Source of the DNA: Rhyacophila brunnea
Lineage: Eukaryota > Arthropoda > Insecta > Trichoptera > Rhyacophilidae
Length of the DNA stretch: 64,000 nucleotides
NCBI GenBank assembly: GCA_022495005.1
Contig: JAGYXB010001748.1
Span: 1,139,474-1,203,473, forward strand
Reading direction: 5' to 3'
The position numbers and the translations under genes were made by a program. Shown here piece after piece: positions 35,557 to 46,821 of the stretch (its first letter is position 1; every line of letters begins with the position of its first letter). A model generated the notes under the pieces. The model was not told the origin of the DNA, did not search any database, and saw nothing but the letters and a program-made list of their open reading frames with translations.

Positions 35557-36393
35557 GGGGGAGAGGCACGCCAGCAGAGAACCTAGCGGAAAAATACGAA
35601 GCTTGCAATTTGAGATTTTTTTTGACAATTTACAGTTTCAACTGTACAAATATGTATCTGAAAACATTAAAAAGATTTTTTATTTATTTTTTAATTTAAA
35701 GATAAACTGGCAATTGTAAAAAAAATAATAAAATGTGAATTCGTTGCAGGGTCAAATCTTATTATTACATTATATTTTATGGCCATATTTATTATTAAAA
35801 TTTAGTTTATTAAGTGTTAGATTTTCTGTCGTTTAGAGTTTTGACTAATTCATCGTTTTAATATTTTTTATATATATTTTAAAAAACATCGATTTTTATA
35901 AAAATATAAATGTGTATAACTTGAAATCCTTATTATTTATATCAAATCGAGCTTCAATATTGGGACCATGCCTAAAATAAAATTTGATATAAATAAAAAG
36001 GATTTCAAGTTATACACATTTATATTTTTATAAAAATCGATGTTTTTTAAAATATATATATAAAATATTAAAACGATGAATTAGTCAAAAATCTAAACGA
36101 CAGAAAATCTAACACTTAATAAACTAAATTTTAATAATAATTATGGCCATAAAATATAATATAATAATAAGATTTGACCCTGCAACGAATTCACATTTTA
36201 TTACATTTTTTTACAATTGCCAGTTTATCTTTAAATTAAAAAAAAAAATTAAAATCTTTTTAGTGTTTTCAGATACATATTTATTAATTACTACAGTTTA
36301 AATTGTAAATTATCGAAAAAAAATCTCAAATTGCAAGCTACGTATTTTTCGGTTAGGTGCCTCTTTTCGCCTCTGATAGTATAAGCATCCCCC
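35557..36393. mobile_element. Palindromic TTAA element, second family (837 bp)
   Basis: TTAA at 35553-35556 and 36394-36397. Ends are GGGGGAGAGGCACG (left) and the reverse of GCATCCCCC (right). The arms are near-perfect inverted copies: TAGCGGAAAAATACGAAGCT through AAATATAAATGTGTATAACT and back, with the loop near 35945-35985. The arms are about 380 bp. No coding frame. The right TTAA is also the left TTAA of the next element. The 86-bp element at 1604-1689 shares its end sequence. Confidence 0.85.
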
Positions 36394-36397
36394 TTAA

Positions 36398-37791
36398 CGG
36401 CCCACGTGCTCGTCGTAGGTGAAAATTGAGTTTTTATTGTATTTTCAAACCATGATCCTGGACACTCCTTAAACGTTGTAGATAATCTATTTATATAATT
36501 TTAAAGCCTTATTATCCTTTGTAGTTATTTTAAACATTTGATGACTGCATAAAGTATTTTTGTTACATAAAATAGTATTCTTTTAAACCTCTCACTCTAA
36601 TGTTTTAGAATATAGTCATATTTCGGTACATAACTGTGCAGTGGTGTTAAGATTTTTTACATTTATTAATTTTTAAACGCATTTACAAAACCATTAGTAT
36701 AATTTATGTCGACATTATTATAGTGAAATATTTACGATAAAAAATTATATTGATAATCTCTGTGATCCCAAATTTGACAATAATTAGGCATTTTATTATT
36801 CAAAAAATCGGCAAGATTAACACATTTGAAGATGATTCTAAAGATAAGTACTTATTATAAGCTATGTCTTTGACCATTCAAGGTGATAAACATTTATGAA
36901 TAATGATTGCTTTATAATAATTATTGACCTAAGAATAAGGTAGTGTTTTTTTTAAATACGCCATTACTTTTGTCATTCCCCAGAGGTTAAGCTACAACAT
37001 ACGGCCGTAGCCATAAATTGACAAACTATAATTGAAGTAAGGAGTAAAATGATATTGACGCGCGTGTTTGAATATGTACCGTTTAAAAAAAAATAAAAAT
37101 AAATTCAGTTAGGTACATGTTCAAACACGCGCGTTAACATAATTTTACTCCCTACTTTAATTATAATTTGTCAATTTATGGCTACGGCCGTGTGTTGTAG
37201 CTTAACCACTAGGGAATGATAAAAGAAATGGCGTATTTCAAAAAAACACTACCTTATTCTTAGGTCAATAATTATTATAAAGCAATCATTATTCATAAGA
37301 TGTTTATCACACTTGAATGGTTAAAGACATAGCTTATAATAAGTATCTTTAGAATCATCTTCAAATGTGTTAATCTTGCCGATTTTTTGAATAATAAAAT
37401 GCCTAATTCTTGTCAAATTTGGGATCACAGAGATTATCAATATAATTTTTTATCGTGCATATTTTACAAAAATTATCTCGTAATAAATTATACTAATGGT
37501 TTTATAAATGCGTTTAAAAATTAATAAATGTAAAAATCTTAACACCACTGCACAGTTATGTACCGAAATATGACTATATTCTAAAACATTAGAGCGAGAG
37601 GTTTAAAAGAATACTATTTTATGGAACAAAAATACTTTATGCAGTCATCAAATGTTTAAAATAACTATAAAGGATAATAAGGCTTCAAAATTATATAAAT
37701 AGATTATCTACAACGTTTAAGGAGTGTCCAGGATCATGGTTTGAAAATACAATAAAAACTCAATTTTGACCTTCGACGAGCATGTCCCCCC
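36398..37791. mobile_element. 1.4-kb palindromic TTAA element, copy 2
   Basis: TTAA at 36394-36397 and 37792-37795. It aligns end to end with the copy at 16991-18316, with the same orientation of arms and the same A-rich centre (near 37085-37105, between GTTTGAATATGTACCG and GGTACATGTTCAAAC). The two copies are highly similar with only scattered changes, which suggests a relatively recent burst. No open frame. Confidence 0.87.
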
Positions 37792-37795
37792 TTAA

Positions 37796-40088
37796 CTAAC
37801 CAACATATTGTAGTAACAGAATATGTTCAACAGAATTCTCTCATTTGAAAGCAAATTTGAGAAAAATTTAAATTAAATGCTAGGCTCCTTCTTGCATAGA
37901 GTATTAATACCAAATAACAGTATGTTTAAATTAAAATTATTATGTAGGCAATTAAATTAATTAATACATGACAGCAAATCTAGATGCAATAAAAACCTGA
38001 AAGTGTCATGTATATTATATTATTATTATTGAATGTATTATATTAGTTATCAATCTGCGCACTAACTTTTTCCCCCAAAAAGTAAATTTCATTTGCAGCA
38101 TAGGTATTTACATACTTAATTATTGGCAAATAAAAATAAAAAATATTGGAGTAGTAACGTAGAAAATCATGATTCTTTCTACGATATTATGGCACATTAT
38201 AAGACTTATCAGTTATCAATGTTATCATGTACCGTATACTTATTACTTACTAAGTATAACTATGAGACAACATGCAAAAGGCCGCATACTACTTACTTGT
38301 ATTTATTTTGTAGAAAGGACACCAAATAAAGATTATGGAAATATTAATGGAAATAAACAAGTGTTACTATTTCTCATTATAACATAATAGTTTATTTATA
38401 TTTACATCAAATACCACCAGTAAGTACATTACCAGATAATAACAAACCATTTAAATCTAAATCCACACAAGTGCATTTAATATATTATGTTATCTATCCA
38501 ATAACTAATAACATGCTTTTATCATTTCAAATACTTACAAAAGTTTATTAGGAGCTTTATTTTGAATAATTTGAGATTTAATGTAAGCATCAACAAATTT
38601 ATCAAAATCCAAAGAGTTCTGTAAATTTTTATTTACTTAACATCTTTGCACAAATCATATTATTTTTTTTAAGTATCGATAGGTTTAATTTTTATGATTG
38701 GCCATAGATAATAAATAATTACAAAAAAAATGTTTCCTCCTGATATACCTACCTACTTAGTCAATTATGTACATCAAAAAATGGATACATAAACTGAGCC
38801 AAATCTCAATTTAGATACCCTTAGAGATTAACCAAACGGCTTACTTATTAAATTACATACCAACTTAGTCGACTGTCCACAGAATGTTATTTTAATATAA
38901 AAGATGAAATTATAAAATGGTAAATGAAACACTTATGCAATTATGCCAAAGTGCAGAGACGTGGATGCTAAATAAGCTTTAACTAAGACGTTATACAGAA
39001 AACACTAATAAACTTGCCAAATGTTTATCTTACGTTCTTAGTGGGTACATTGTAGCTTACAGCCATTTAAGCAATGAAATACGACTATGCATCAAGACCT
39101 TAGTTCCCTAAAACATTGTAATAAGGGATTATTACTTCTGTGTTAGTATTGACATGAGTTTGCTCTCCGACTAAATGAAATGTAAGAAAAAATGTTTATG
39201 TTATTTAAAACGTATACATAAAAAATTAAGTAATTACACAATGTTAAGTATTGTTACAATGTTATAATGGTGTTTTATGGTGGATAGGCATAATATTATG
39301 TATCAGAATAGAGGAAATATTAAAAAATGTGGGTTTGTAAAACATACAGACCGGATGATGTTTAGTAGCAAAAACTGGCTGTTCGTTTACTCCATATCGT
39401 ACAATTATTTATTTATTATGTGAAATAATACACTTATATACAAGTCAGTATTAAACAAAATAAGTAATGCTTAAGTAGTTACCTATCCCAGTGTATTATA
39501 AACAAACTTTCCTACATAACATTTGTAGCCTTATAGTAACTCACAATTCAGAGTAGGTAGGTACTACCTAGGTAAATTAAGATTAACATAAAATAAATCA
39601 TTGACTATAGGTATATTACGCTCAAAAGGTTTCACTCAATTATAAATAATATATTATGAAATAACAAGCAAGCTAAAAGAGCAGTGGGAACTACTTTAGG
39701 TATGTACCCACCCATTGAATAAAATTTGCGAGAAGCAAAATAAAGGTAAAGGATAAGTAGCACTTGTCAGTTATTGGAACAGCCAATAAGGTATTCGTAT
39801 TCCAGTATAAAAGATAGCATCAACCGAATATATTATGAGATGTTTAAGAAATGACGATCTCTGTTATAGACCGAATAGTTTGTATTCAAATTGACATCTG
39901 TATTGAAGAGCCCTGCGTCAATGTTTTTCGATACGCGAGAAGTAACTTTTCTCTGGTTAACATCGCCCTTTAACAAAGCGATTTCATCGAAGACGTTTTC
40001 GTTCTAGACTATCCATTGATTATTATGAATACTACTGTTTCTATAATCGTCTCTTTTAGCAGTTTATGTTAAAATTACACAAACTTAC
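37796..40088. other. Kinesin intron 1, 5' part
   Basis: AT-rich intronic sequence adjacent to exon 1 with no recognised element. Intron regulatory sites could be here but cannot be seen by eye. Confidence 0.4.
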
Positions 40089-40149
40089 CATCTGTGCGTC
40101 GAATGTCCACACTTGTACCAGACTCAATAAGATTTAGCACTCCGTCCAT
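40089..40149 (-). CDS. Kinesin-13 (KIF2A/Klp10A-like), coding exon 1
   Basis: The minus-strand ATG at 40149-40147 opens a 20-codon frame starting MDGVLNLIESG and ending VDIRRTD, followed by one G and the donor GTAAGT (40088-40083). Kinesin-13 proteins have a short N-terminus leading to V-I-R/K-R-T/S-DGRIH; the G plus the first two bases of exon 2 restore the Gly before RIHSAL, so phase and content both agree. The ATG lies in an AT-rich leader; the transcription start is not identifiable. The gene is transcribed away from JMJD6. Confidence 0.88.
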
Positions 40150-40749
40150 TTTTATCACAAATAAAGCACTTATAAGAAAACTAAACACTTGGGTTCTTCA
40201 AACATTTGCCCGTGTAAGGAGTTAACACAATTTCACTTATCCGTTAAAACGATATTTTTAAGAAACCGGCCGAAACTGCTGCCAAAAATTCAACACGCAA
40301 AATGACAGTTGAACTCTGCCATTAGCATCTTACTTCAGAGTACTGACTAGAACGGGTTTAAAAATTACATAGTTTTACTACTAAAGTCAAAATTGCACCT
40401 TAAATTTTTTAAGTTTTTTATATTTTATATCTCCATAGGTATTATTATTTACGTTTGATTTCAAAAACCATTTCACTTGTTTTATATGGTCATAATAAAT
40501 ATCCGAAAATATTCTTTAGCGCTCGTCACAGTCAGAGACCTCGACCATCGACTAGATCACTAGAGTAGAGTGACATATTATTATGACGTCACATTATAAT
40601 ATTAATTTCTACGAAAGAATAATTAATTTTATTGAGGTAAGTACATTAATTGTACATACCCATTTATTTTTTATGATATTCATAAAAATGCCTATTTTGT
40701 GGCACCAAATTCACTGTTTTTTTATATATAATATGTTCGTTGAAATATT
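40150..40749. promoter_or_regulatory. Kinesin-13 5' flank, presumptive promoter side
   Basis: Immediately upstream of the kinesin start codon on the minus strand, so the 5' UTR and promoter should lie here unless a non-coding first exon exists further out. A slightly GC-richer patch with ACCGGCCGAAACTGCTGCC near 40265 may belong to the core region. No TATA box or initiator could be assigned with confidence. Confidence 0.35.
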
Positions 40750-40930
40750 ATCATCGTCATCAGCCGTAGTCGATCCATTGCTGGATGAAAGCCTCCCCTG
40801 GCTCCTTCAACTCTATCGGTCCCTAGTATACCTTATCTATGTCCCTAGTTCTACTCCTGTGGTTCTTAGATGCCACGTACATCCAACGAACTTTATGATT
40901 TCGTCCTGCCTAGGCACCACATTTGTCGTG
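40750..40930 (-). mobile_element. RTE-type LINE 3' end fragment
   Basis: In minus orientation the sequence ends in (GAT)n-like CTGATGACGATGAT. It matches the 3' end of the LINE at 55713-57165: CCATTGCTGGATGAAAGCCT, TGCCACGTAC and AACTTTATGATTTCGTC occur in the same order. Severely 5' truncated. It sits in the intergenic space between the two divergent genes. Confidence 0.75.
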
Positions 40931-41547
40931 AAAATATCTTTGTCGTTTGTTTGTATTTTATGGAACAATGTAAAGATGGGAATATTCAAGGTAGGTGCTG
41001 TCATAATTTTAGTGGGCTGGTAAGTTTTTAGAGGGGCCTATTGCATAGTCATGGTGATAAAATGAGAATTGCCGTTATTTTTATACATATCCTTTAAATT
41101 GCCACTACGTTCCTCAAACTTTTTAACATACCTACCTACATAAAATATGTGAATTTTATTTACAACACTCAAGACCTACGTATCGATTACAAAACATATT
41201 ATAAAACATACCTAGTACTTACTTATAACGTTTATGAATCCATGAATAAAAAACAGTAACTAGGTATCTATTGTGACAAAACAGCACTACGTAATACAGT
41301 ACCTACCTATCTAATATTATACCATTGACGTTAAATATTATAAATTAATAAAAAAATATCCTTTATCATGCATGCAAAGAATTAATGTGTTTTTTTAGTG
41401 TACACAAAATGGTTTTAGTATTTATTATGTTGAATTAGTGAAATAACCAAAAATGTTGAAAAAAACATTCTTTTATAATATAGGTAGGTACCTAGTTGGA
41501 TTTTAAATCTATTAAAATGAAACAAAAAAGGAGCCACTGATTATAGT
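40931..41547. other. Intergenic AT-rich sequence
   Basis: Nothing recognised. It is rich in the GGTAGGTACCT-type words scattered through the window. Confidence 0.35.
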
Positions 41548-41549
41548 TA

Positions 41550-41719
41550 CAGACCTAAAAACTTATCTGTAGAATGGCAAAAAATTGAACTACGAACTAG
41601 GTACCTGCCATATGGACGCCATTTTGAAAATGTCATATTTTGTCCAGTTACGAGTCTTGGTTGGATAGTTTTTGACAGTGGCTCCCCCATCCCATTCTTC
41701 AGATAAGTTTGTAAGTCTG
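41550..41719. mobile_element. TA-flanked MITE, copy 1
   Basis: TA at 41548-41549 and 41720-41721; inverted ends CAGACCTAAAAACTTATCTG and its near reverse near 41694-41719. The middle holds GGACGCCATTTTGAAAATGT and TTTTGTCCAGTTACGAGTCT. A second copy lies at 47405-47576 in the same orientation. A TA duplication suggests Tc1/mariner-type mobilisation. Confidence 0.75.
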
Positions 41720-41721
41720 TA

Positions 41722-42895
41722 GCTTGTACGTTTGCAAAGAGCTTCACACTACTGCTATGACATGTTATTTACCAATTATCAGGTCGTATAAAAAGACAAT
41801 CTGACACAATGAGTAAATAAATGGGTACCTACCTACCAGGGAACTCAGAAATAATGGGAACCGAAATACATAACGGGTAAGGCGATAGCAGGTAACCGAC
41901 TCGAGTAAGGAAGAATCCGGGTTAAACTTCCACACGTGTCAAGAATACGTTTTACGTCGAATACTGAAAACTGCTCTCGGCTTATGCATTTACGATCATT
42001 TAATGTTAGTGTATTACACATACTATTGCACTGCACAATGCGTGCTTCATTTTCGTAGGACACCACACATTCAAAACCCGGCATCAACATGCGGCGTATT
42101 GAATATAGCCTATCGGTATTATATTTATTATCTGTTCTGTGGTACCTACCTAGCCAATAATACTAAACTTCAACATTATTATTTTAGTCGAAGAATCATT
42201 TAAAAATCATGTAAAACGGTTTATAACTGAACTCGCAAGTACCTACCTATCAAATCATAAAGAATTATAAAAAATTACCGCCATTGCGTCTGTAAGAAAA
42301 TCAGAATGGTAACTGAGCGATCATAATATTTGTGGAGTTTAACAATTTGATCACACTCCATGTGTTTGCATAATAATTTCAAATATCATATCATTTATTA
42401 TAGGGCGCCTTTTATTTATTGTCCAAATTATTTGGAAATAACCGATGATAAAATTATATTGAAAAATAGTACAAAATTATTGCTCTACCTAATTATTAGG
42501 TATTGTATCTATCACAGCACGTAGGTAGAAAAACTCCTACACACAAAGAGATTGAGTCTTTCAATCTCTTTGCTTACACACCAATACATTTTCTAAAGGC
42601 TTAGATCAATGCCGAAGGAAAGAATTTTAGCTAGGTAATGTTTAAAAATAACATCAATGATTAAAATAATAATAAAACCCATGAAATAAATAGTTTTTCA
42701 AACTTATATTATTTTTAAATGTTTTAATTGGTTTCAATTTCTGTCAGTTCGGTATGAATCTGTCATTTCAACCCATTATAATTGTCTCTGGTTTGTGACT
42801 TTGTCTCTTTTTGTCTATGTTTATATTTTCATAGCTGTCAACCTGTAGCTTAATGCCGATATATTAACCGAAACCGGAAAGATTTCATTAATATC
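41722..42895. other. JMJD6 5' flank
   Basis: Intergenic sequence upstream of JMJD6, with a small hairpin at 42558-42583 (AAAGAGATTGA and TCAATCTCTTT). The JMJD6 promoter must be here or in the last few hundred bases, but no core element is unambiguous. Confidence 0.35.
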
Positions 42896-42968
42896 ATGCA
42901 AAACGATAAAAAAATTAGCCACAAAACAAGAAAACGAATTAAGGATGTAAAGCGTAAAGCCAGGCCTG
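42896..42968 (+). CDS. JMJD6: JMJD6, coding exon 1
   Basis: The ATG at 42896 starts a basic 24-codon N-terminus ([16 protein letters not shown]) that matches the start of JMJD6/PSR proteins, where the same region gives a Lys/Arg-rich nuclear and nucleolar targeting segment and ends ARPEL. The exon ends with one base of the Glu codon before the donor GTATGT at 42969. A short first exon with this content fixes the start; the long open frame running through the following intron with an ATG at 42981 is not used. Confidence 0.93.
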
Positions 42969-43098
42969 GTATGTATTTTTGTGTTAAATATAATTAATAG
43001 ATATTTTATCCATTGTCCCAACTTTTGCTGTAACTTATCTGCTATTCGGAGTAATATACTCACTACCTACTCAAATAATTATCTATATTTTTTTACAG

Positions 43099-43802
43099 AA
43101 TTACACGACAAATTATCATGGTCAAGCCTAGGGTATGCGAACAATTTTGAGCAATTTACACTTTTTAAGGATAGCGTGGAAAGGATTGACGTCAATGAAG
43201 TCTCTTGTCAAGAATTTATTGACAGATATGAAAAAAATTATAAACCAGTTGTTATTACTGGAGTTCAGACTGATTGGAAAGCAAATTCTAAATGGACACT
43301 CGATAGACTGGCTAAAAAATATAGAAACCAAAAATTTAAATGCGGGGAAGACAATGAAGGTTACAGCGTTAAGATGAAAATGAAATATTACGTCGAGTAC
43401 ATGAGAACGACGGTGGATGATAGCCCCCTTTATATATTTGATAGTAGTTTTGGAGAACACTTAAGAAGAAAAAAACTCCTAGACGATTATGACATTCCAT
43501 TGTATTTTCGGGATGACTTATTCAAGTACTGCGGCGAAGATCGAAGACCACCATATCGCTGGTTTGTGATGGGACCACAGAGATCCGGTACCGGTATTCA
43601 TATCGATCCTTTGGGTACCAGCGCATGGAATGCGTTGGTCTTCGGACACAAGCGCTGGTGTCTCTTTCCTACCAACACTCCTCGAGAGTTGATCAAAGTT
43701 ACAGGAGCGATTGGTGGTAAACAGCGTGACGAAGCAATCACATGGTTCAGCCTAATATATCCAAAAACGAAATTGAGTTCCTGGCCGGAGGAATTTAAAC
43801 CG
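43099..43802 (+). CDS. JMJD6: JMJD6, coding exon 2 (JmjC domain)
   Basis: The exon follows TTTTACAG (ending 43098) and ends before GTGAGT (43803), in phase 0. It encodes residues 25-259 of a bifunctional Fe(II)/2-oxoglutarate oxygenase of the JMJD6 family, which hydroxylates lysines in splicing factors such as U2AF65 and has been reported to act on arginine methyl marks. Highly conserved segments include [42 protein letters not shown] and [18 protein letters not shown]. The metal-binding H-x-D is in [16 protein letters not shown] (His192, Asp194), and Lys209 in GHKRWCLFP matches the 2-oxoglutarate-binding lysine of human JMJD6. No stop or frameshift. Confidence 0.97.
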
Positions 43803-44249
43803 GTGAGTATAATGAAAAATACCATTTGATCATTTTTGAACATGAAATCAATGCTTTTGTTCCTATTTCTAAGTTTTATTTTAGAAAATTTTCAGTGTGC
43901 GAACTATGATTAATTATTACATTACATCACCATGTTTGGCCCTGATGCTTCCTCTAATGTGCAAAGCAAGGCGAATGTACGTGGTTAACATTGTGTGGAG
44001 AGCGACATACACATTGTATGGCCCATCACCGGCAAATGTTGGCCATACTTCAATACAGTCATTCTCTCTACACACTTCAAAGGGTGCCAACATTCACGAT
44101 GCTTGGCTCAATGTGATCATATGGTCCTCCACAGAGTGGAGGTTGTATTAATAGATTTTTTAATGTATGAGAAATGGATGTTGACCACTTACTCAACCTA
44201 CTAGGTCTATTTTATGACTCCAACAACATATTAGAAAACAACTTGTGAA

Positions 44250-44324
44250 TTTGCCAGACCCGGGATTCGAGCCCGGGACCCACGACATTATAAGCCAACA
44301 TGTTACCGCTTGGCTATCGTGGTC
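44250..44324 (-). repeat. tRNA-derived SINE-like repeat
   Basis: Minus-strand sequence contains an A box TAGCCAAGCGG (44316-44306) and a B box GGCTCGAATCC (44273-44263) at tRNA-like spacing, and the T-arm stem CCCGGG is intact. The acceptor ends do not pair well and the D/anticodon region is irregular, so it is not called a functional tRNA. Sequence down to about 44150 may be the SINE body. Confidence 0.6.
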
Positions 44325-45042
44325 TATTTATAAGTAGTTGCCTGTATATTTTATTTCAAAGTATTTCTTCCTACATTATATTACTACAATAATTACTATA
44401 CACTATGAAATATGACAGGATGAAAGCGTTGGCTAGGTTGGTGGGAAATTAGTTGTACCTTAATGAGCTGGGGTTGATTTTTCTTTTCTGAAATGGCCGT
44501 GATGCCAAAATATAGAAGTCGCCCTTGTACACGGTGTCCAGTGGTGAGTGGTGACTTTTGCTTTGCTGTTGAAAAAATACTTACTATATACCCACCATTT
44601 GTTACATATTATTATCTATGCATTTTAACATCTGAAGTCGAAACTCAGTTTATGGTTGCTCTGAGCCATCTTAAGGCGCCATGACTATTGTATAGCAGCA
44701 CTGTCAAAATGCAAGTGTTGAATGGTGTCATTTGGTTTTAAATGAATAAAGTTGTGAGTCTCCGATATTCCGTATTGAATTGAATGTTGCTCCAGCCATT
44801 CTCAATCAGATAGTGAGCTCGCTTTGTGAAGAGCCATCTCCTATGATGTACTATAGAACCATTACAGGATTCAGTAAAATTTACTGTAGAATTGCACAAT
44901 CAATTCATAATATTATTACATAGATAGTACTTTATCGATTAGTTCTTTGGATGCTCAGCATCTAATGTGGTTAAATGTATTTTTTTCAAAACAATATGTA
45001 TAATTTGATAACGAAAAGCAGCGAGCAAGATATCTGCGGATA

Positions 45043-45390
45043 TTCTTACTTGTTCACCCATATCCGCCTCTTAGTCGGAGCATATGGACACCACGAGGAA
45101 TCTCCAAGAATCCCTGTCGCTCGCCAGTCTTCTTGCATCGTTCCATGTCAAACCAGCATCCCGTAGTTCCGCCGTATACACTCTATAGATAGTATTTAGC
45201 GACCTTCCAGAAAGCCGGAATCCGGTTGGCTTGTAGAACAGGCAAGCTAGGTTGAAATTCTCTTCTGGCATCCGCAGCACGTGGCCGAGCCAGGTCCAAC
45301 GTCGCCTCTTCACTTTCAGCGTGATGAGAGGCTGCTTGGTGCACTCTCTTATCTCCTTGTTGCTCCTAAAGTCATACCACCGCCACCCTG
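45043..45390 (-). mobile_element. 5'-truncated LINE fragment in JMJD6 intron 2
   Basis: A perfect 12-bp duplication TATCTGCGGATA flanks it (45031-45042 and 45391-45402). On the minus strand it encodes the last part of a non-LTR retrotransposon polyprotein: RRRWTWLGHVLRMPEENF, then LTWNDARRLASDRDSWRFL before the stop near 45071. The open frame and the clean duplication suggest a fairly recent insertion, antisense to JMJD6. Confidence 0.88.
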
Positions 45391-45485
45391 TATCTGCGGA
45401 TAGTCTCCACAAACAATAATTTAATTTAAACAGACGTCACAGTTGAATCCGGCAGTAACATTGTAACTTTATTATATTTTCACAG

Positions 45486-45872
45486 GTGGAAATTCATCAA
45501 AAGCCTGGGGAAACGGTGTTCGTCCCCGGCGGGTGGTGGCATGTTGTTTTGAATCTGGATGATACGGTTGCCATTACCCAAAACTTTTCAAGCCGCACCA
45601 ACTTTCCTGTGGTTTGGCACAAAACGGTGAGAGGTCGTCCAAAATTATCAAGAAAATGGCTTAGGGTATTGGAAGCGAAGGAGAGTAGTTTAGCTGGAAT
45701 AGCGACGACAATAGATCTAAGCGAAGGTACCGGCGTGGCCTCTGACAGCTCGTCCAACAGCAGCTCCTCGAGCAGCAGCAGCGGCAGCGAAAGCGGGAGC
45801 TCCACGGAAGACGACAGTGGCCAAGAAAGTATTACTGCTCATAAGAAAAAACGAAGAAAGAAAGTAGCTTAG
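45486..45872 (+). CDS. JMJD6: JMJD6, coding exon 3 (last)
   Basis: Begins after TTTTCACAG and continues in phase 0 with [20 protein letters not shown], which supplies the third metal ligand (His278). The conserved tail [20 protein letters not shown] follows, then a Ser-rich tract (residues about 315-345) and a basic end KKKRRKKVA, all features of JMJD6 (poly-Ser region linked to nuclear localisation and oligomerisation). The stop is TAG at 45870-45872. The assembled protein is 387 residues against about 400 in vertebrates, so the gene looks complete and functional. Confidence 0.97.
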   Translation: MEIHQKPGETVFVPGGWWHVVLNLDDTVAITQNFSSRTNFPVVWHKTVRGRPKLSRKWLRVLEAKESSLAGIATTIDLSEGTGVASDSSSNSSSSSSSSGSESGSSTEDDSGQESITAHKKKRRKKVA

Positions 45873-46020
45873 CGGTTTCGCCTTTTTCCGTATGCCTTAT
45901 TTATATTATTGACTTTCAATATAAACAGGATATTTAGATTTAAAAATCGATAGACTTTGAAACAGTATCCTTCATTAATAATAATGACATTGGTATTTTT
46001 TTGTAACCTGTAATATTATC

Positions 46021-46026
46021 ATTAAA
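46021..46026 (+). terminator. Possible JMJD6 polyadenylation signal
   Basis: ATTAAA about 150 bp after the JMJD6 stop, followed within 30 bp by a T-rich run (TTGCCTTTTATTC). It is the best candidate before the hAT MITE at 46088. The canonical AATAAA is not seen in this stretch. Confidence 0.45.
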
Positions 46027-46087
46027 AGTATTATAACAATATTGCCTTTTATTCATCTAACCCAGAGCATTACGACTGTGGTGCCGC

Positions 46088-46821
46088 CAGTGGCGAAGGG
46101 AGATTCCACAAAAATAGCACACACTAAACTTTATCAGTCATACTTATTTGTTTTCGAACCGAAACCATAATAGTTTAGGTATGCTATGGGCAATCCAACA
46201 AAAATAGTGCATACTTTTTGAGTCATACTTTCGTCATGTTTTCGTTGAATTAAGAATACATTATTACAGATGGTGTTAGCTAGTTTTTTTAAATTCATAT
46301 ACAAAACCATTTTTGATAAAAAATAATCCTTTTATCTATAAAATATCTAAAATGGACATAGTTATGCAGAAAGTAGCCAGTCCACAAAAAATAAAAAAAT
46401 GAGATATGATATAGATCAGATGCAAGAAGGTTTTCTCTACATTCTGGTGAAAATAGCAAAGCCGCAAAAAAATTATTCTTGAAATAAAATACTATTTACA
46501 ATTTGACATTTTACTTACATTTTTAATAATCATGTTGTTACTAAAGTGCCATTATCTCAGTTCGACATTATTGTGGACTGGCTACATTCTGCATAACTAC
46601 GTTCATAATGATATATTATGGTTTAATGGCATAATTTTAGATATTTTATAGAAAATATTTTTTGACCATTATTTACTATGGTTTGGATTAGACAGGGTTT
46701 AATTGAATTATTAAAATTAATAAACACTATTCACACACTGTAGTCTTAGTTCAATGAAAACAAATACGTTTGACAAAGTGTCAGATCTTAACAGTCTACC
46801 TGTACGTACCCTTCGCCATTG
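46088..46821. mobile_element. hAT-type MITE, 734 bp, downstream of JMJD6
   Basis: A perfect 8-bp duplication GGTGCCGC lies at 46080-46087 and 46822-46829. Ends are CAGTGGCGAAGGG and CCCTTCGCCATTG. Inside, GTTATGCAGAAAGTAGCCAG then TCCACAA (near 46361) and TTGTGGACTGGCTACATTCT then GCATAAC (near 46570) are inverted copies, so the element is partly self-complementary. No transposase. Confidence 0.9.

Larger units (their letters stand above)
8976..40088 (-). other. Kinesin-13 intron 1, about 31 kb
   Basis: Exon 1 ends in phase 1 with GTAAGT at 40088 and exon 2 begins after CAG at 8976 with the complementary phase, so the two join as ..RTD-G-RIHS.. without a gap. The 31-kb interval holds only transposable elements, MITEs and AT-rich DNA; no other convincing gene was found on either strand. 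The exact splice needs cDNA, but phase and sequence agree well. Confidence 0.8.
43803..45485 (+). other. JMJD6 intron 2, about 1.7 kb
   Basis: GT-AG intron between the two JmjC-coding exons. It holds a tRNA-derived SINE-like repeat (44250-44324), a LINE fragment with target duplication (45043-45390) and otherwise unassigned sequence. Short open frames inside it (for example 43897-44151 and 44493-44684) are not supported. Confidence 0.9.

Noticed and set aside
42981..43829. 282-codon frame starting in JMJD6 intron 1
   Set aside because: Its first 39 codons are intron sequence (between GTATGT at 42969 and ACAG at 43098) and its last codons run into intron 2. The supported protein starts at 42896 and splices.
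44250..44324. Functional tRNA gene
   Set aside because: Internal promoter boxes are present, but the acceptor stem does not pair and the anticodon arm is irregular; treated as SINE.
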